From contig JADKKF010000009.1 in NCBI GenBank assembly GCA_016720635.1, positions 62,001-126,000 of the forward strand: DNA of 64,000 nt, read 5' to 3'. A program made the position numbers and the translations under genes. This stretch comes from Saprospiraceae bacterium. GTDB lineage: Bacteria > Bacteroidota > Bacteroidia > Chitinophagales > Saprospiraceae. Each line of letters starts with the position of its first letter. The first letter of the stretch is position 1. This document shows positions 16,397 to 24,847 of the stretch, piece by piece. Under the pieces are notes generated by a model. It saw only the letters and a program-made list of their open reading frames with translations, ran no database searches and had not been told where the DNA came from.

Positions 16397-16489
16397 GCGT
16401 GAGGTGACCGAAGTACTGGGTGCGCAGCACCGAACGAAAGTGAGTACGGAGGGCACCGACCGATATAATCTGATTATATCGGGCACGCC
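16397..16489 (+). repeat. Structured intergenic repeat, copy 4
   Basis: The closing helix is GCGTG 16397-16401 with CACGC 16484-16488. Inside, GTACT 16413-16417 pairs with AGTAC 16443-16447 around the hairpin GGTGC/GCACC (16419-16423 with 16427-16431). CACCGACC precedes a strong 3' hairpin of nine pairs (16461-16469 with 16473-16481). At 93 bases it is the shortest copy. It ends 36 bases before the moxR start. Confidence 0.85.
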
Positions 16490-16525
16490 AAAAAATAAAT
16501 CATCTTATAAAGAAATCAAATAGAA

Positions 16526-17533
16526 ATGATACAAAAACCATTGGATTTGGAGATGTTGTCTCAGGAAATATCCGTTCAGGGACAGTACCTTAGGGACATC
16601 ATCGTGGAGACGGAAAAGTACATCATCGGGCAGCACGACATGATCGAAAAGTTGCTGATTGGCTTGATCACAGAGAGCCATATTCTGCTCGAAGGGCTGC
16701 CAGGTCTGGCGAAGACATTGGCTATAAAAACCCTTGCGGGTGCCGTCAATGGGAAGTTTTCTAGGATTCAATTCACGCCTGATTTGCTCCCTGCGGATTT
16801 GGTGGGTACGATGGTTTACAATCCTGGTAAGAATGAATTTACGACCAAAAGGGGGCCTATTTTTGCCAATTTTGTGTTGGCTGATGAAATCAACAGAGCC
16901 CCTGCAAAAGTACAGTCAGCACTCCTAGAAGCGATGCAAGAAAGGCAGGTAACCATCGGCGAAGAAACGCATCAATTGCCAAGGCCATTCCTGGTCATGG
17001 CAACTCAAAATCCTATAGACCAAGAGGGTACTTACAGTCTCCCAGAGGCGCAGCGAGATCGATTCTTAATGAAAGTCAATCTGGATTATCCCAGTATGGC
17101 TGAAGAACAAAAGATCATGCAGATGCACCACAGCCCCGATCAAATGCTGTCACACAAACCCAGCCAAGTTGCCGATATCCAACACGTCCTTGGGTCAAAA
17201 AAAATGATCGAAAGAATATATATGGACGAGCGGATCGAGAAGTATATACTGGACATTGTGTTCGCGACCCGACAACCAGAAAAATATAAACTTGGGGCTA
17301 TAAAATCGTATTTGCAATTTGGGGCCTCACCGAGGGCTACGATCGGTCTGGCCATGGCATCTAAGGCCAAAGCATTCATCGAGGGTCGGGCGTATGTGAT
17401 TCCTGAAGACATTCGCAGTCTAGTGTATGACGTTTTGAGGCATAGAATAGGCTTGAGCTTTGAGGCCGAAGCTGAAAATATCAATCCAGACAATATCATC
17501 CAGCGAATCATTGAAGGCGTTGAAATCCCATAA
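16526..17533 (+). CDS. MoxR-family AAA+ ATPase
   Basis: The 335-residue protein has the Walker A loop GLPGLAKT (57-64) and Walker B VLADEINRAPAKVQSALLEAMQE (about 117-139, in blocks VLADEINRAP and LLEAMQE). Sensor 1 (ATQNPIDQEGTYSLPEAQ), sensor 2 and the C-terminal lid (GASPRATIGL) are also present. MoxR ATPases act as chaperones that mature or activate VWA-domain partners. Here it opens the Bat-type operon, followed after three bases by an unknown gene and then by DUF58 and the VWA proteins. Repeat copy 4 lies just upstream. Confidence 0.95.
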   Translation: MIQKPLDLEMLSQEISVQGQYLRDIIVETEKYIIGQHDMIEKLLIGLITESHILLEGLPGLAKTLAIKTLAGAVNGKFSRIQFTPDLLPADLVGTMVYNPGKNEFTTKRGPIFANFVLADEINRAPAKVQSALLEAMQERQVTIGEETHQLPRPFLVMATQNPIDQEGTYSLPEAQRDRFLMKVNLDYPSMAEEQKIMQMHHSPDQMLSHKPSQVADIQHVLGSKKMIERIYMDERIEKYILDIVFATRQPEKYKLGAIKSYLQFGASPRATIGLAMASKAKAFIEGRAYVIPEDIRSLVYDVLRHRIGLSFEAEAENINPDNIIQRIIEGVEIP

Positions 17534-17536
17534 TAC

Positions 17537-18862
17537 ATGGCGAATAAATACTGGAAGAAAATAGGCTTTATTTTGGCGACTTTATTGTTTTTGGGGCGAG
17601 TCCAAGGGCAGACTGTCGAGTATGAAAAAGAGGTAAGGCAGATGTTTTCTCCTAGTGCGAAAATGATATGGATGAAGCATCTCAGAGGATTTGTGTCTAA
17701 TCAGGAGTGGTGGATTTCTATCGGATTCGATGGGAAAGAAGTCAAAGGAAATGGTCGCATAGCTTCTACGTATAAAAAATGGGCACTCGAAGGGACCTTA
17801 GAAAAATCACATTTAGAGTTGTTTGAAGTGGATGATAATCAGCAAATCTGCGGTAAGTACCTACTGGACAATAAGCTTCAAAAGTGGAATGGAATTTGGC
17901 AAAACGTGAATCAAACGACCCAACTAGACGCTCAATTTGACGAAGTAAAGGACTTCGAACATATGCCCGCAGATACCTTGAAAATGGTATGGATGAGGCG
18001 CTATAGGGGTTATTTTGGCACTAAAAAAATCGAGTGCTATCTCCATAAATTTAGTCGATATGATATCGTGGGGACGGTCTGGAAAGAGGAGACAAATAAA
18101 TCCTATCCAGTAGTAGGACAAATAAACAAGCAAGGCGAAATAGAGCTCAAAAGCATGGACAATGGAAAGTTGATATTTACTTTACAATCCCACGGATACA
18201 ATAATCAGGGCAAAATATTCAAATATACTGAACCCAGTAAGACAACGCATTGCGTCTTCAAAGTACTCAAAGAATACCCAGTAGAAGTCAAGGAATTTTC
18301 AGATTACAATGGATGTATATACGGCAGTCTCCCTTCCATCATCACCACTAACCCAGATTTTAAAGCGCTCAGTGACGCACTGGATGGCTGGATTTTGGCC
18401 CAATCAAAACTGGCAGAAAATGATACCTTGATCAATTACCGATTCAGAAATAAATTTCAAAACAACCTTGTTTTTGTTCCGAGTTACTTGGGCGAAGATC
18501 TCATTTCAGGCATTATATTGAAAAAAGGAATTCATCAGGATTCCTCTGATATCATTTCATTTACTACAAAATTGGATAGGACAGAGCGGATCAATTTGTA
18601 CGAAATCTTCAAATCGAGTGGCGACTACCATCGGCCTATAACAGATGCCATCTATGAGTACAAAAACGCCATCAACCCAAAAGTACCGAAACATAGAGAA
18701 TGGCTAGATGCTCAAGATTTTAGCACCTTGAGTTTACAAAAAGAAAGTCTCTTGATGACCTCCAAATGGTCTCCAGTGTGGGGATATCAATCCATATCGA
18801 TACCTTTTGAAAAGTTGAAAAATTACCTGAAATCCAATTCAATATTAAACAAAATCGACTGA
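17537..18862 (+). CDS. Unknown secreted protein with an internal duplication, inside the Bat operon
   Basis: The 441-residue protein has a signal peptide (MANKYWKKIGFILATLLFLGR..., cleavage near VQGQ, residue 25). Two similar segments follow: KMIWMKHLRGF at about residue 43 and KMVWMRRYRGYFG at about 150, each leading into a series of strands (GNGRIASTYKKWALEGTLE, then VVGQINKQGEIELKS). The C-terminal part (about 245-440) has a DUF3298-like feel, with FVPSYLGEDLISGIIL and SISIPFEKLKNYL, but this is weak. I do not recognise the family. It starts three bases after moxR and ends six before the DUF58 gene, so it is certainly cotranscribed and may be a periplasmic part of the Bat system. Confidence 0.75.
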   Translation: MANKYWKKIGFILATLLFLGRVQGQTVEYEKEVRQMFSPSAKMIWMKHLRGFVSNQEWWISIGFDGKEVKGNGRIASTYKKWALEGTLEKSHLELFEVDDNQQICGKYLLDNKLQKWNGIWQNVNQTTQLDAQFDEVKDFEHMPADTLKMVWMRRYRGYFGTKKIECYLHKFSRYDIVGTVWKEETNKSYPVVGQINKQGEIELKSMDNGKLIFTLQSHGYNNQGKIFKYTEPSKTTHCVFKVLKEYPVEVKEFSDYNGCIYGSLPSIITTNPDFKALSDALDGWILAQSKLAENDTLINYRFRNKFQNNLVFVPSYLGEDLISGIILKKGIHQDSSDIISFTTKLDRTERINLYEIFKSSGDYHRPITDAIYEYKNAINPKVPKHREWLDAQDFSTLSLQKESLLMTSKWSPVWGYQSISIPFEKLKNYLKSNSILNKID

Positions 18863-18868
18863 CAACCC

Positions 18869-19747
18869 ATGGCCCTAGAGTGGAAAGATTTGATAAAAAA
18901 GATTCGGACCATCGAGATTAAGTCTCGAAGGGCTAGTGAAAATGAATTGGCTGGTAATTATCACAGTGCATTCAAGGGGCGAGGCATGGCTTTTAGTGAA
19001 GTACGAGCGTATCAATTTGGCGATGACGTAAGGCATATAGATTGGAATGTAACCGCGAGGCAAAGTCAAACCTATGTAAAAGTTTTCGAAGAAGAGCGGC
19101 AGCTGCAAGTAATCCTGATGCTGGATTTGAGTGCATCCAATTTGCTAGAGCATGAAGAGGGATCCAAACGAGAAAAGATGGCAGAGATCGCAGCCATGAT
19201 AGCTTTTTCAGCAATCAAGAACCAAGACCGAGTTGCTTTATTGCTTTTCACAGATAAAGACGAATTGTTCATTCCGCCGAACCAAGGTAGGGCGCATATC
19301 CTTAGGATGATCAAGGAAATAATTACCTTTAAGCCATCAATGGCCAGAACTAATATAGCGAGTGGTATGAGTTTTATCCAACGTGTCATCAAGCACAAAT
19401 CAGTTTGTTTTTTATTGTCTGATTTCAATGCTGGTTATGATGCTAAATCCCTAAAGTTCACTTGTCTCAAACACGATTTGATTGGGATTCATGTATTTGA
19501 TGAAAGCGAATTAAATCTAGCCAACCTTGGTTTTATCCCAATAAAAGATGCTGAAACGGGATATGAATATTGGCTAGATACGGATGATGAGGCCCAGTAT
19601 AAGGAGTTTCAGAAGGCCAACCATAAAATGGTAGATTCATGGAAAAAGGGATTCAAACAATATGGTGCATCTTGGATAGAATTAAATTTGGAAGAGGATT
19701 ATTTCAAGAAAATTTGGTTATTTTTCAAAAAAAGAGCCAATCATTGA
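18869..19747 (+). CDS. DUF58 (VWA-like) protein of the MoxR operon
   Basis: The 292-residue protein has the DUF58 hallmarks: GRGMAFSEVRAYQFGDDVR and HIDWNVTARQ, followed by a VWA-like domain with a metal-site motif DLSAS (about 87-91). No transmembrane segment is evident, so it is probably a soluble or peripheral cytoplasmic protein. DUF58 proteins almost always sit between MoxR and membrane VWA proteins and are thought to be MoxR clients. It lies six bases after the unknown secreted gene and two before the BatD-like gene. Confidence 0.93.
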   Translation: MALEWKDLIKKIRTIEIKSRRASENELAGNYHSAFKGRGMAFSEVRAYQFGDDVRHIDWNVTARQSQTYVKVFEEERQLQVILMLDLSASNLLEHEEGSKREKMAEIAAMIAFSAIKNQDRVALLLFTDKDELFIPPNQGRAHILRMIKEIITFKPSMARTNIASGMSFIQRVIKHKSVCFLLSDFNAGYDAKSLKFTCLKHDLIGIHVFDESELNLANLGFIPIKDAETGYEYWLDTDDEAQYKEFQKANHKMVDSWKKGFKQYGASWIELNLEEDYFKKIWLFFKKRANH

Positions 19748-19749
19748 CC

Positions 19750-20715
19750 ATGTCGAAAAACAGAAATAGAAGAGTAAGACCATCATCGAAAGGGTTCTCC
19801 CTTTGGCTTATGGTTTTGGGGCTGGTCTTAACGTCATTTGTTACACAAGCGCAGATGACCTTGGAATGGAAATGTGATACCGTGAAGGCATTGTTAGGAG
19901 ACATCATCAACCCGGAGCTCGTAGTTTCTTCAGACCCAGAAGTATCTACACAAGGTTTGGACACTTTTTCATTTCTAAAAAATCGAGATTTTGAAATTCT
20001 AGGACAGGATCAAGGTACCGTTTATTCGACGCAACATTCGAAGATTTTCAAGAAAAAATTTCATATTTCATTTTATAAAACGGGGAAATTCTACCTCCCT
20101 GGCCAAAGTCTCGTCTATCAATACAACGGCAAAGAGTTGGTCACTACGCTGGATTCACTTAAGATAGAAATATTCGAACCAACCTTAAGCGATACAACCA
20201 AGATTCAACCCATAAAGCCAATTTGGGAAGAAAAGCGCAATTTCTGGGATTTTTTACCCTATATTTTGATATTTTTTGGGATATGCGCAGTATTGTATTT
20301 TATATATAAATGGTGGAAAAAAAGGCAAAAGAAGATAATCGATGACCGATGGTTCGAGGAAGACCCTAACGATTGGTTTTTGGCAAAAATCGAAGAAATT
20401 GAAAATTTTTATGGCAATAATCCTGCGAAATGGAAGGAAGTCTATACTCCTCTAAATGAACACACCAGGAGGTTTATTTATAAAAAAACAGATATTCCAG
20501 CTGGGGAATTAACCTCCGAAGAAATCATCGAATCCCTAAGCGCCACGCATCATTTGTCCCATTCCGACATGTCAAGTATGCAGGAAGTTTTATTACATTC
20601 AGATTTGATAAAATACGCCAAAGGCATTCCTGAACCAAGTGATTTCAAAAAAGATACCGCTTGGTTAAAAGCTTGGGCAAAATCTTTCAAAATAAATAAA
20701 CCGAATCATGCCTGA
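19750..20715 (+). CDS. BatD-like membrane protein of the Bat operon
   Basis: I start the gene at ATG 19750, two bases after the DUF58 stop, because this gives MSKNRNRRVRPSSKG and a signal segment ending at TQAQ; an upstream in-frame start would lie inside DUF58. The 321-residue product has an exported beta-rich domain (about 40-160) and one transmembrane helix (FLPYILIFFGICAVLYFIY, about 190-208). A cytosolic part with EEDPNDWFLAKIEEIE and a helical end follows. This single-pass arrangement between DUF58 and BatA matches the uncharacterised oxygen-tolerance/BatD-like genes of Bacteroidota. It overlaps batA by eight bases. Confidence 0.75.
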   Translation: MSKNRNRRVRPSSKGFSLWLMVLGLVLTSFVTQAQMTLEWKCDTVKALLGDIINPELVVSSDPEVSTQGLDTFSFLKNRDFEILGQDQGTVYSTQHSKIFKKKFHISFYKTGKFYLPGQSLVYQYNGKELVTTLDSLKIEIFEPTLSDTTKIQPIKPIWEEKRNFWDFLPYILIFFGICAVLYFIYKWWKKRQKKIIDDRWFEEDPNDWFLAKIEEIENFYGNNPAKWKEVYTPLNEHTRRFIYKKTDIPAGELTSEEIIESLSATHHLSHSDMSSMQEVLLHSDLIKYAKGIPEPSDFKKDTAWLKAWAKSFKINKPNHA

Positions 20716-21724
20716 AATCAATTTTGAGCTGTTTGGGTACAATTGGGCATATCCTTGGATGGCCATGCTTTTGTTATTACCACTTGTATTTTATTTCCTT
20801 AAAAGGAAAAATATTTTGTCGTTGAAGTCGCCTTTTTTAAGTCTAAGTCAGGTACCGCCTAGGATACAAGACAAATCGCTCAAAATCGTTTTACTTCGTT
20901 CCTTGCCATGGTTAGAGCTGCTCGGATATTGTCTTTTGGTCTTATCTCTGATGCGACCCCAAAAAATACTCGACACGGCCAACCTCAAGACGGAAGGAAT
21001 CGACATCGTTCTCTCTTTAGATTTGTCTAGCAGCATGTTGGCCAAAGATTTTGACCCCAACAGACTCGAGGCAGCCAAATCAGCCGCCTATGATTTTGTA
21101 AAAGGGCGCGTTGGCGATCGCATCGGATTGGTTGTATTTTCTGGAGAAGCATTCGCACAATGCCCCCTCACCAATGACTTGCAGGTCGTTTTGTCCATGA
21201 TAAAACAATTAAGTCCCGGATTTTTGGAAGATGGGACAGCCATAGGGATGGGTCTCGCTACTGCTGTTAATAAGCTAAAAAATAGCAAAGCCAAAAGCAA
21301 AGTAATCATCTTGATGACCGATGGTGTAAACAATGCAGGATATATCCCCCCTGACCTTGCCCTGCAAATGGCAAAGGAATTTGGTATAAAAGTTTATTGT
21401 ATTGGCATCGGCTCCAATGGCTTTGCAGAAACACCCATAGCCAGAGATGGAGATCAATATCAGTATGCGATGGCACCCGTCGTCATTGATGAAGCGCTTT
21501 TGAGAGAGATTGCAAATCAAACCAATGGCAAATATTATAGGGCCACAGACCAATCATTATTGGAAGAAATTTACGACACCATCGACAAATTAGAGAAAAC
21601 GACATTCGACCAAAAGTCCTACCGCAATTTTTCGGAGAAATTTCAATTTTTCCTTGTAGGTGCGATATTTTGTTTCCTGTTGGTGTTAATATTAAAAAGA
21701 GCTTATCTTAAATCAGTAATTTGA
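20708..21724 (+). CDS. batA: Membrane VWA-domain protein BatA
   Basis: The 338-residue protein has N-terminal transmembrane segments (about 14-30 and 62-82), a VWA domain with the metal-ion site DLSSS (105-109), and the further MIDAS residues in GTAIGMG and MTDGVNN. A C-terminal transmembrane helix (about 312-332) completes the protein. This is the BatA topology, with the VWA domain in the periplasm. Bat proteins were named for aerotolerance in Bacteroides fragilis; the molecular task is still unclear. The stop overlaps the next ATG by one base (TGATG). Confidence 0.93.
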   Translation: MPEINFELFGYNWAYPWMAMLLLLPLVFYFLKRKNILSLKSPFLSLSQVPPRIQDKSLKIVLLRSLPWLELLGYCLLVLSLMRPQKILDTANLKTEGIDIVLSLDLSSSMLAKDFDPNRLEAAKSAAYDFVKGRVGDRIGLVVFSGEAFAQCPLTNDLQVVLSMIKQLSPGFLEDGTAIGMGLATAVNKLKNSKAKSKVIILMTDGVNNAGYIPPDLALQMAKEFGIKVYCIGIGSNGFAETPIARDGDQYQYAMAPVVIDEALLREIANQTNGKYYRATDQSLLEEIYDTIDKLEKTTFDQKSYRNFSEKFQFFLVGAIFCFLLVLILKRAYLKSVI

Positions 21725-23496
21725 TGATTAGATTCGAATCGCCGTTTGCTTTCATCTTCGTGGCCTTATGGATTTTGGTCTGGTACTATTTTTATACCAA
21801 AAGGATGGTACAAGCCCATGAAATAAGCGAGAAACTAGGAGACCGTAGAACATACACTGCTTTTCCATTTTTAACAACAAAAAATCTAAAAGGCTCTTGG
21901 TTTAGATGGCTCTTCATAGGTGGCATTTTAGGCTTAGCTCTAGCAAATCCTCAGTGGGGATCCAAGAAGACGCAAGGGTATAAAAACTCATCCATAGTCC
22001 TGATCGTTCTCGATATTTCTAATAGCATGCTTTGTGGAGATATGCCTCCAAGTCGCTTGGATATCGCCAAGCAAGATGCGATCAATTTCATTAAAAAAGA
22101 AGCTGGCAACAAATTGGGGCTTATATTTTTCGCTGGAACTTCTTTTGTCCAAATGCCCATTACTGACGATATAGACGCAGCTGTTATGCTGGTAGAATCC
22201 GCAACTCCTGAACAGATTATAACCCAAGGCTCCAACCTTGGAGAAGCCATCAATATGGGCACTTCTCTCCTCTCGTCTTATACCAATGTAGGCAAATCGA
22301 TGGTCATTTTTTCAGATGGAGAAGAACATGACAACAAAGCCATTCAAGCTGCCAAAAATGCAGCTTCAGAGAATATCGTAATCCACTCCATAGGTTATGG
22401 CACGGATGCCGGTGGATCCATTGTCATCGAAACCGAAGCTGGCATCGAAACCAAAGCGGACGAAAGTGGCAATCCTGTAGTAACCAAATTAGAATCAGCG
22501 ACCCTTAAGGCCGTTGCAGCCGAAACAAATGGTAAATACCTTCGTGCCACTGATTATAACTCTTCGTCATTGGCCATTCATGACGAAATTGCCTCCCAAC
22601 AAAAAATCCTAGGAGAGTCCAATCAATTCGAAGTCAAAGAATCATATTTTTGGTGGTTCATCCTGCTTGCTTTGATTTTAATTTTTTATGATAAATACAA
22701 AAGGGAAAAACCATTTTGGATAAAAAAAACGATACCACTTACTGTGTTATGGATGATTTTTTCCTTTCAAATGATGGCACAGAGCCCCCATCAATTGCTC
22801 CGTGAAGGAGACAAAGCATATGGAAAAAAATCCTACGAAGAAGCATTGAAAAAATACGAATCGGCAGCAACCGATGCTGACCCCAATCAAGCAGATAAAG
22901 CCAAGTATAACCAAGGCAATGCACAATATCAATTGCAGAAATACGATGAAGCACTTAAGCTCTGGGAAGGTCTAAACCCAAATAATCTCACACAAAAGCA
23001 GCAATCTCAATGGTGGTACAACAAAGGCAATGCCCACTACCAAAAACAAGCTTATCCACAAGCCGCTGATGCCTACAAACAAGCATTAAAAATAAACCCG
23101 AAGGATTTCGAAGCCAAATTAAACCTAGCTTTAACCAATCGAAAAATGCAACAACAACAACAACAACAACAGAAGGACCAACAGGATAAAAATCAAAATT
23201 CCCAAAACAACAACCAAGACCAAAAACAAGACCCATCGAAAGATCCTTCCAAGGATAAGAAAGAGCAAGAACAAAAAGACAATAATCAAAATGATCCCAA
23301 GGAAAATCAGGAACAAAAAGATCAACAACAAAAGGAAAAACAAGATCAAGAGCAACAGCAGACTCCAAGTTCTCCCAAGACTTCCGATCATATAAAACAA
23401 TTGCTAAAAATCGCTGAACAAGAAGAGAAAAAAACGCAGGCCAAGCTGAGAAGAGGAAATCCACAGTCCAAATCTAGGCCCGAAAAAGATTGGTAG
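21724..23496 (+). CDS. BatB-BatC fusion: membrane VWA protein with TPR tail
   Basis: I use ATG 21724 rather than the TTG one codon earlier, since TGATG overlap with batA is normal in this operon. Residues 1-80 hold two transmembrane helices, and residues 90-290 a VWA domain with DISNS (97-101) and FSDGEEHD. Another transmembrane helix (about 307-325) and a second hydrophobic segment (about 335-352) precede a TPR region (LLREGDKAYGKKSYEEAL..., about 358-475). A Gln/Asp/Lys-rich disordered tail starts with a Q run at about 477. BatB and BatC are separate genes in B. fragilis; here they are fused in one 590-residue frame. No BatE gene follows. Confidence 0.9.
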   Translation: MIRFESPFAFIFVALWILVWYYFYTKRMVQAHEISEKLGDRRTYTAFPFLTTKNLKGSWFRWLFIGGILGLALANPQWGSKKTQGYKNSSIVLIVLDISNSMLCGDMPPSRLDIAKQDAINFIKKEAGNKLGLIFFAGTSFVQMPITDDIDAAVMLVESATPEQIITQGSNLGEAINMGTSLLSSYTNVGKSMVIFSDGEEHDNKAIQAAKNAASENIVIHSIGYGTDAGGSIVIETEAGIETKADESGNPVVTKLESATLKAVAAETNGKYLRATDYNSSSLAIHDEIASQQKILGESNQFEVKESYFWWFILLALILIFYDKYKREKPFWIKKTIPLTVLWMIFSFQMMAQSPHQLLREGDKAYGKKSYEEALKKYESAATDADPNQADKAKYNQGNAQYQLQKYDEALKLWEGLNPNNLTQKQQSQWWYNKGNAHYQKQAYPQAADAYKQALKINPKDFEAKLNLALTNRKMQQQQQQQQKDQQDKNQNSQNNNQDQKQDPSKDPSKDKKEQEQKDNNQNDPKENQEQKDQQQKEKQDQEQQQTPSSPKTSDHIKQLLKIAEQEEKKTQAKLRRGNPQSKSRPEKDW

Positions 23497-23536
23497 GTTT
23501 TGATTATCTTTAGGCAATAATGGTTTATTAAAAGAG

Positions 23537-24676
23537 ATGAAAATTGCAATAATCGGTACAGCCCATCCTTTGAGAGGTGGCTTAGCGGCGTTCAATGAAA
23601 GGATGGCCCACGAGTTGATTTCCCTTGGACACGATGTACAAATTTATACTTTCAAAGTGCAGTATCCAGGCTTCCTTTTTCCTGGGAAAACGCAATACAC
23701 CACCCAACCCAAACCAACCGATTTGTCCATTGATGTCTGCATTCATTCCTATTCTCCGCTTAATTGGTGGTCGGTCGGAAAAAAAATTCGTAAAGAGAAC
23801 TTTGACCTGATTATTGTAAAGTTTTGGATTCCATTCATGGGGCCATGCTTTGGAACCATACTACACTTTGCTACAAAAAATACAAGCTCCAAAACGCTCT
23901 GTATTCTCGACAACGTTATCCCTCACGAAAAAAGGCCAGGCGATCATATTTTTACCAAGTACTTTTTGTCAAAAGTGAACTACTTCGTCGCGATGTCCAA
24001 AAGCGTCCTCCAAGATCTCCGCCTTTTTGAACAGTCAAAACCAGCTATCTTAAAGGCCCACCCGCTCTATGATCATTATGGGTACACCATTCCACAACAC
24101 GAAGCCAAGTCAAAATTGGGCTTGAATCAGCGCCCTGTCCTCTTGTTTTTTGGGTTTATCCGTGAGTATAAGGGCTTGGATCTTCTATTAGAATCACTGC
24201 ATATTTTAAAATCACAAGGTGTTGATTATCAATGTCTTGTAGCAGGTGAATTTTACTCCAACGAAGCTTTCTACAAAGATTTAGCGCATAAACTAGGGGT
24301 CGACGACCTTGTCCATTGGAGCAATGATTTTATCCCTGACGACCTTGTGCACTTATACTTTTCTGCTGCCGATTTGGTGGTGCAACCTTACAAAACAGCT
24401 ACCCAAAGTGGCGTGACGCAAATCGCCTACCACTTCGAGAAACCGATGATTGTTACCGATGTTGGTGGACTCGCCGAGCTGATTCCAAACAATCAGGTTG
24501 GTTATGTAGTGCAGCCTTCCGCTCCTGCTCTTGCCGATGCGATCAAGCGATTTTTCCAAGACCCCGAGATTGGAGCACGCTTTTCGAAAAATCTCGCCGT
24601 GGCTAAGCAAAATTTTTCTTGGCGCAGTTTTTGCGTTTCGTTTTTAGAAATGTGCAGCCAGGATTTTCAAGCATAA
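23537..24676 (+). CDS. Glycosyltransferase family 4-type protein
   Basis: The 379-residue protein has a GT-B fold: an N-terminal donor loop PLRGGLAAFNERMAHEL (about 11-27), and in the C-terminal Rossmann domain LLFFGFIREYKGLDLLLE, VAGEFY, ADLVVQPY and the nucleotide-sugar site SGVTQIAYHFEKPMIVTDVGGLAELI, given here in parts: SGVTQIAY and VTDVGGLAELI. Members transfer sugars from NDP or GDP donors to lipids or other sugars during surface polysaccharide synthesis. It is monocistronic here, 40 bases after the Bat operon, so the acceptor cannot be inferred. Repeat copy 5 follows. Confidence 0.92.
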   Translation: MKIAIIGTAHPLRGGLAAFNERMAHELISLGHDVQIYTFKVQYPGFLFPGKTQYTTQPKPTDLSIDVCIHSYSPLNWWSVGKKIRKENFDLIIVKFWIPFMGPCFGTILHFATKNTSSKTLCILDNVIPHEKRPGDHIFTKYFLSKVNYFVAMSKSVLQDLRLFEQSKPAILKAHPLYDHYGYTIPQHEAKSKLGLNQRPVLLFFGFIREYKGLDLLLESLHILKSQGVDYQCLVAGEFYSNEAFYKDLAHKLGVDDLVHWSNDFIPDDLVHLYFSAADLVVQPYKTATQSGVTQIAYHFEKPMIVTDVGGLAELIPNNQVGYVVQPSAPALADAIKRFFQDPEIGARFSKNLAVAKQNFSWRSFCVSFLEMCSQDFQA

Positions 24677-24697
24677 GTTTCCAATCCTATATATTTT

Positions 24698-24832
24698 GGC
24701 GTGCCCCTCATTCGTCCTAGTGGACGGCATCGGGTCGGGCACTTCACGACTACACTTCGTTGCGGTCTCTTCCTTTGTCGAGACTGGACTCCTACACTGA
24801 GTTTCGGAGTCCCTCGTTCCGATCCCTCACGC
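24698..24832 (-). repeat. Structured intergenic repeat, copy 5 (inverted)
   Basis: On the minus strand it starts GCGTGAGGGATCGG. The closing helix is 24828-24832 with 24699-24703. Hairpins on the plus coordinates are GGACTCC/GGAGTCC (24786-24792 with 24806-24812), GTCTC/GAGAC (24765-24769 with 24780-24784) and CGTCC/GGACG (24713-24717 with 24722-24726). The core CGCAACGAAGTGTAG and linker CCCGACCCGA match other copies. At 135 bases it is the longest copy. It separates two convergent genes. Confidence 0.88.
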
Positions 24833-24847
24833 GCTATGATTCCATAG

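Noticed and set aside
22988..23464. Minus-strand ORFs rich in Val and Leu opposite the BatC tail
   Set aside because: They are the reverse complement of CAA/AAA-rich codons of the Gln/Lys tail, not a membrane protein.
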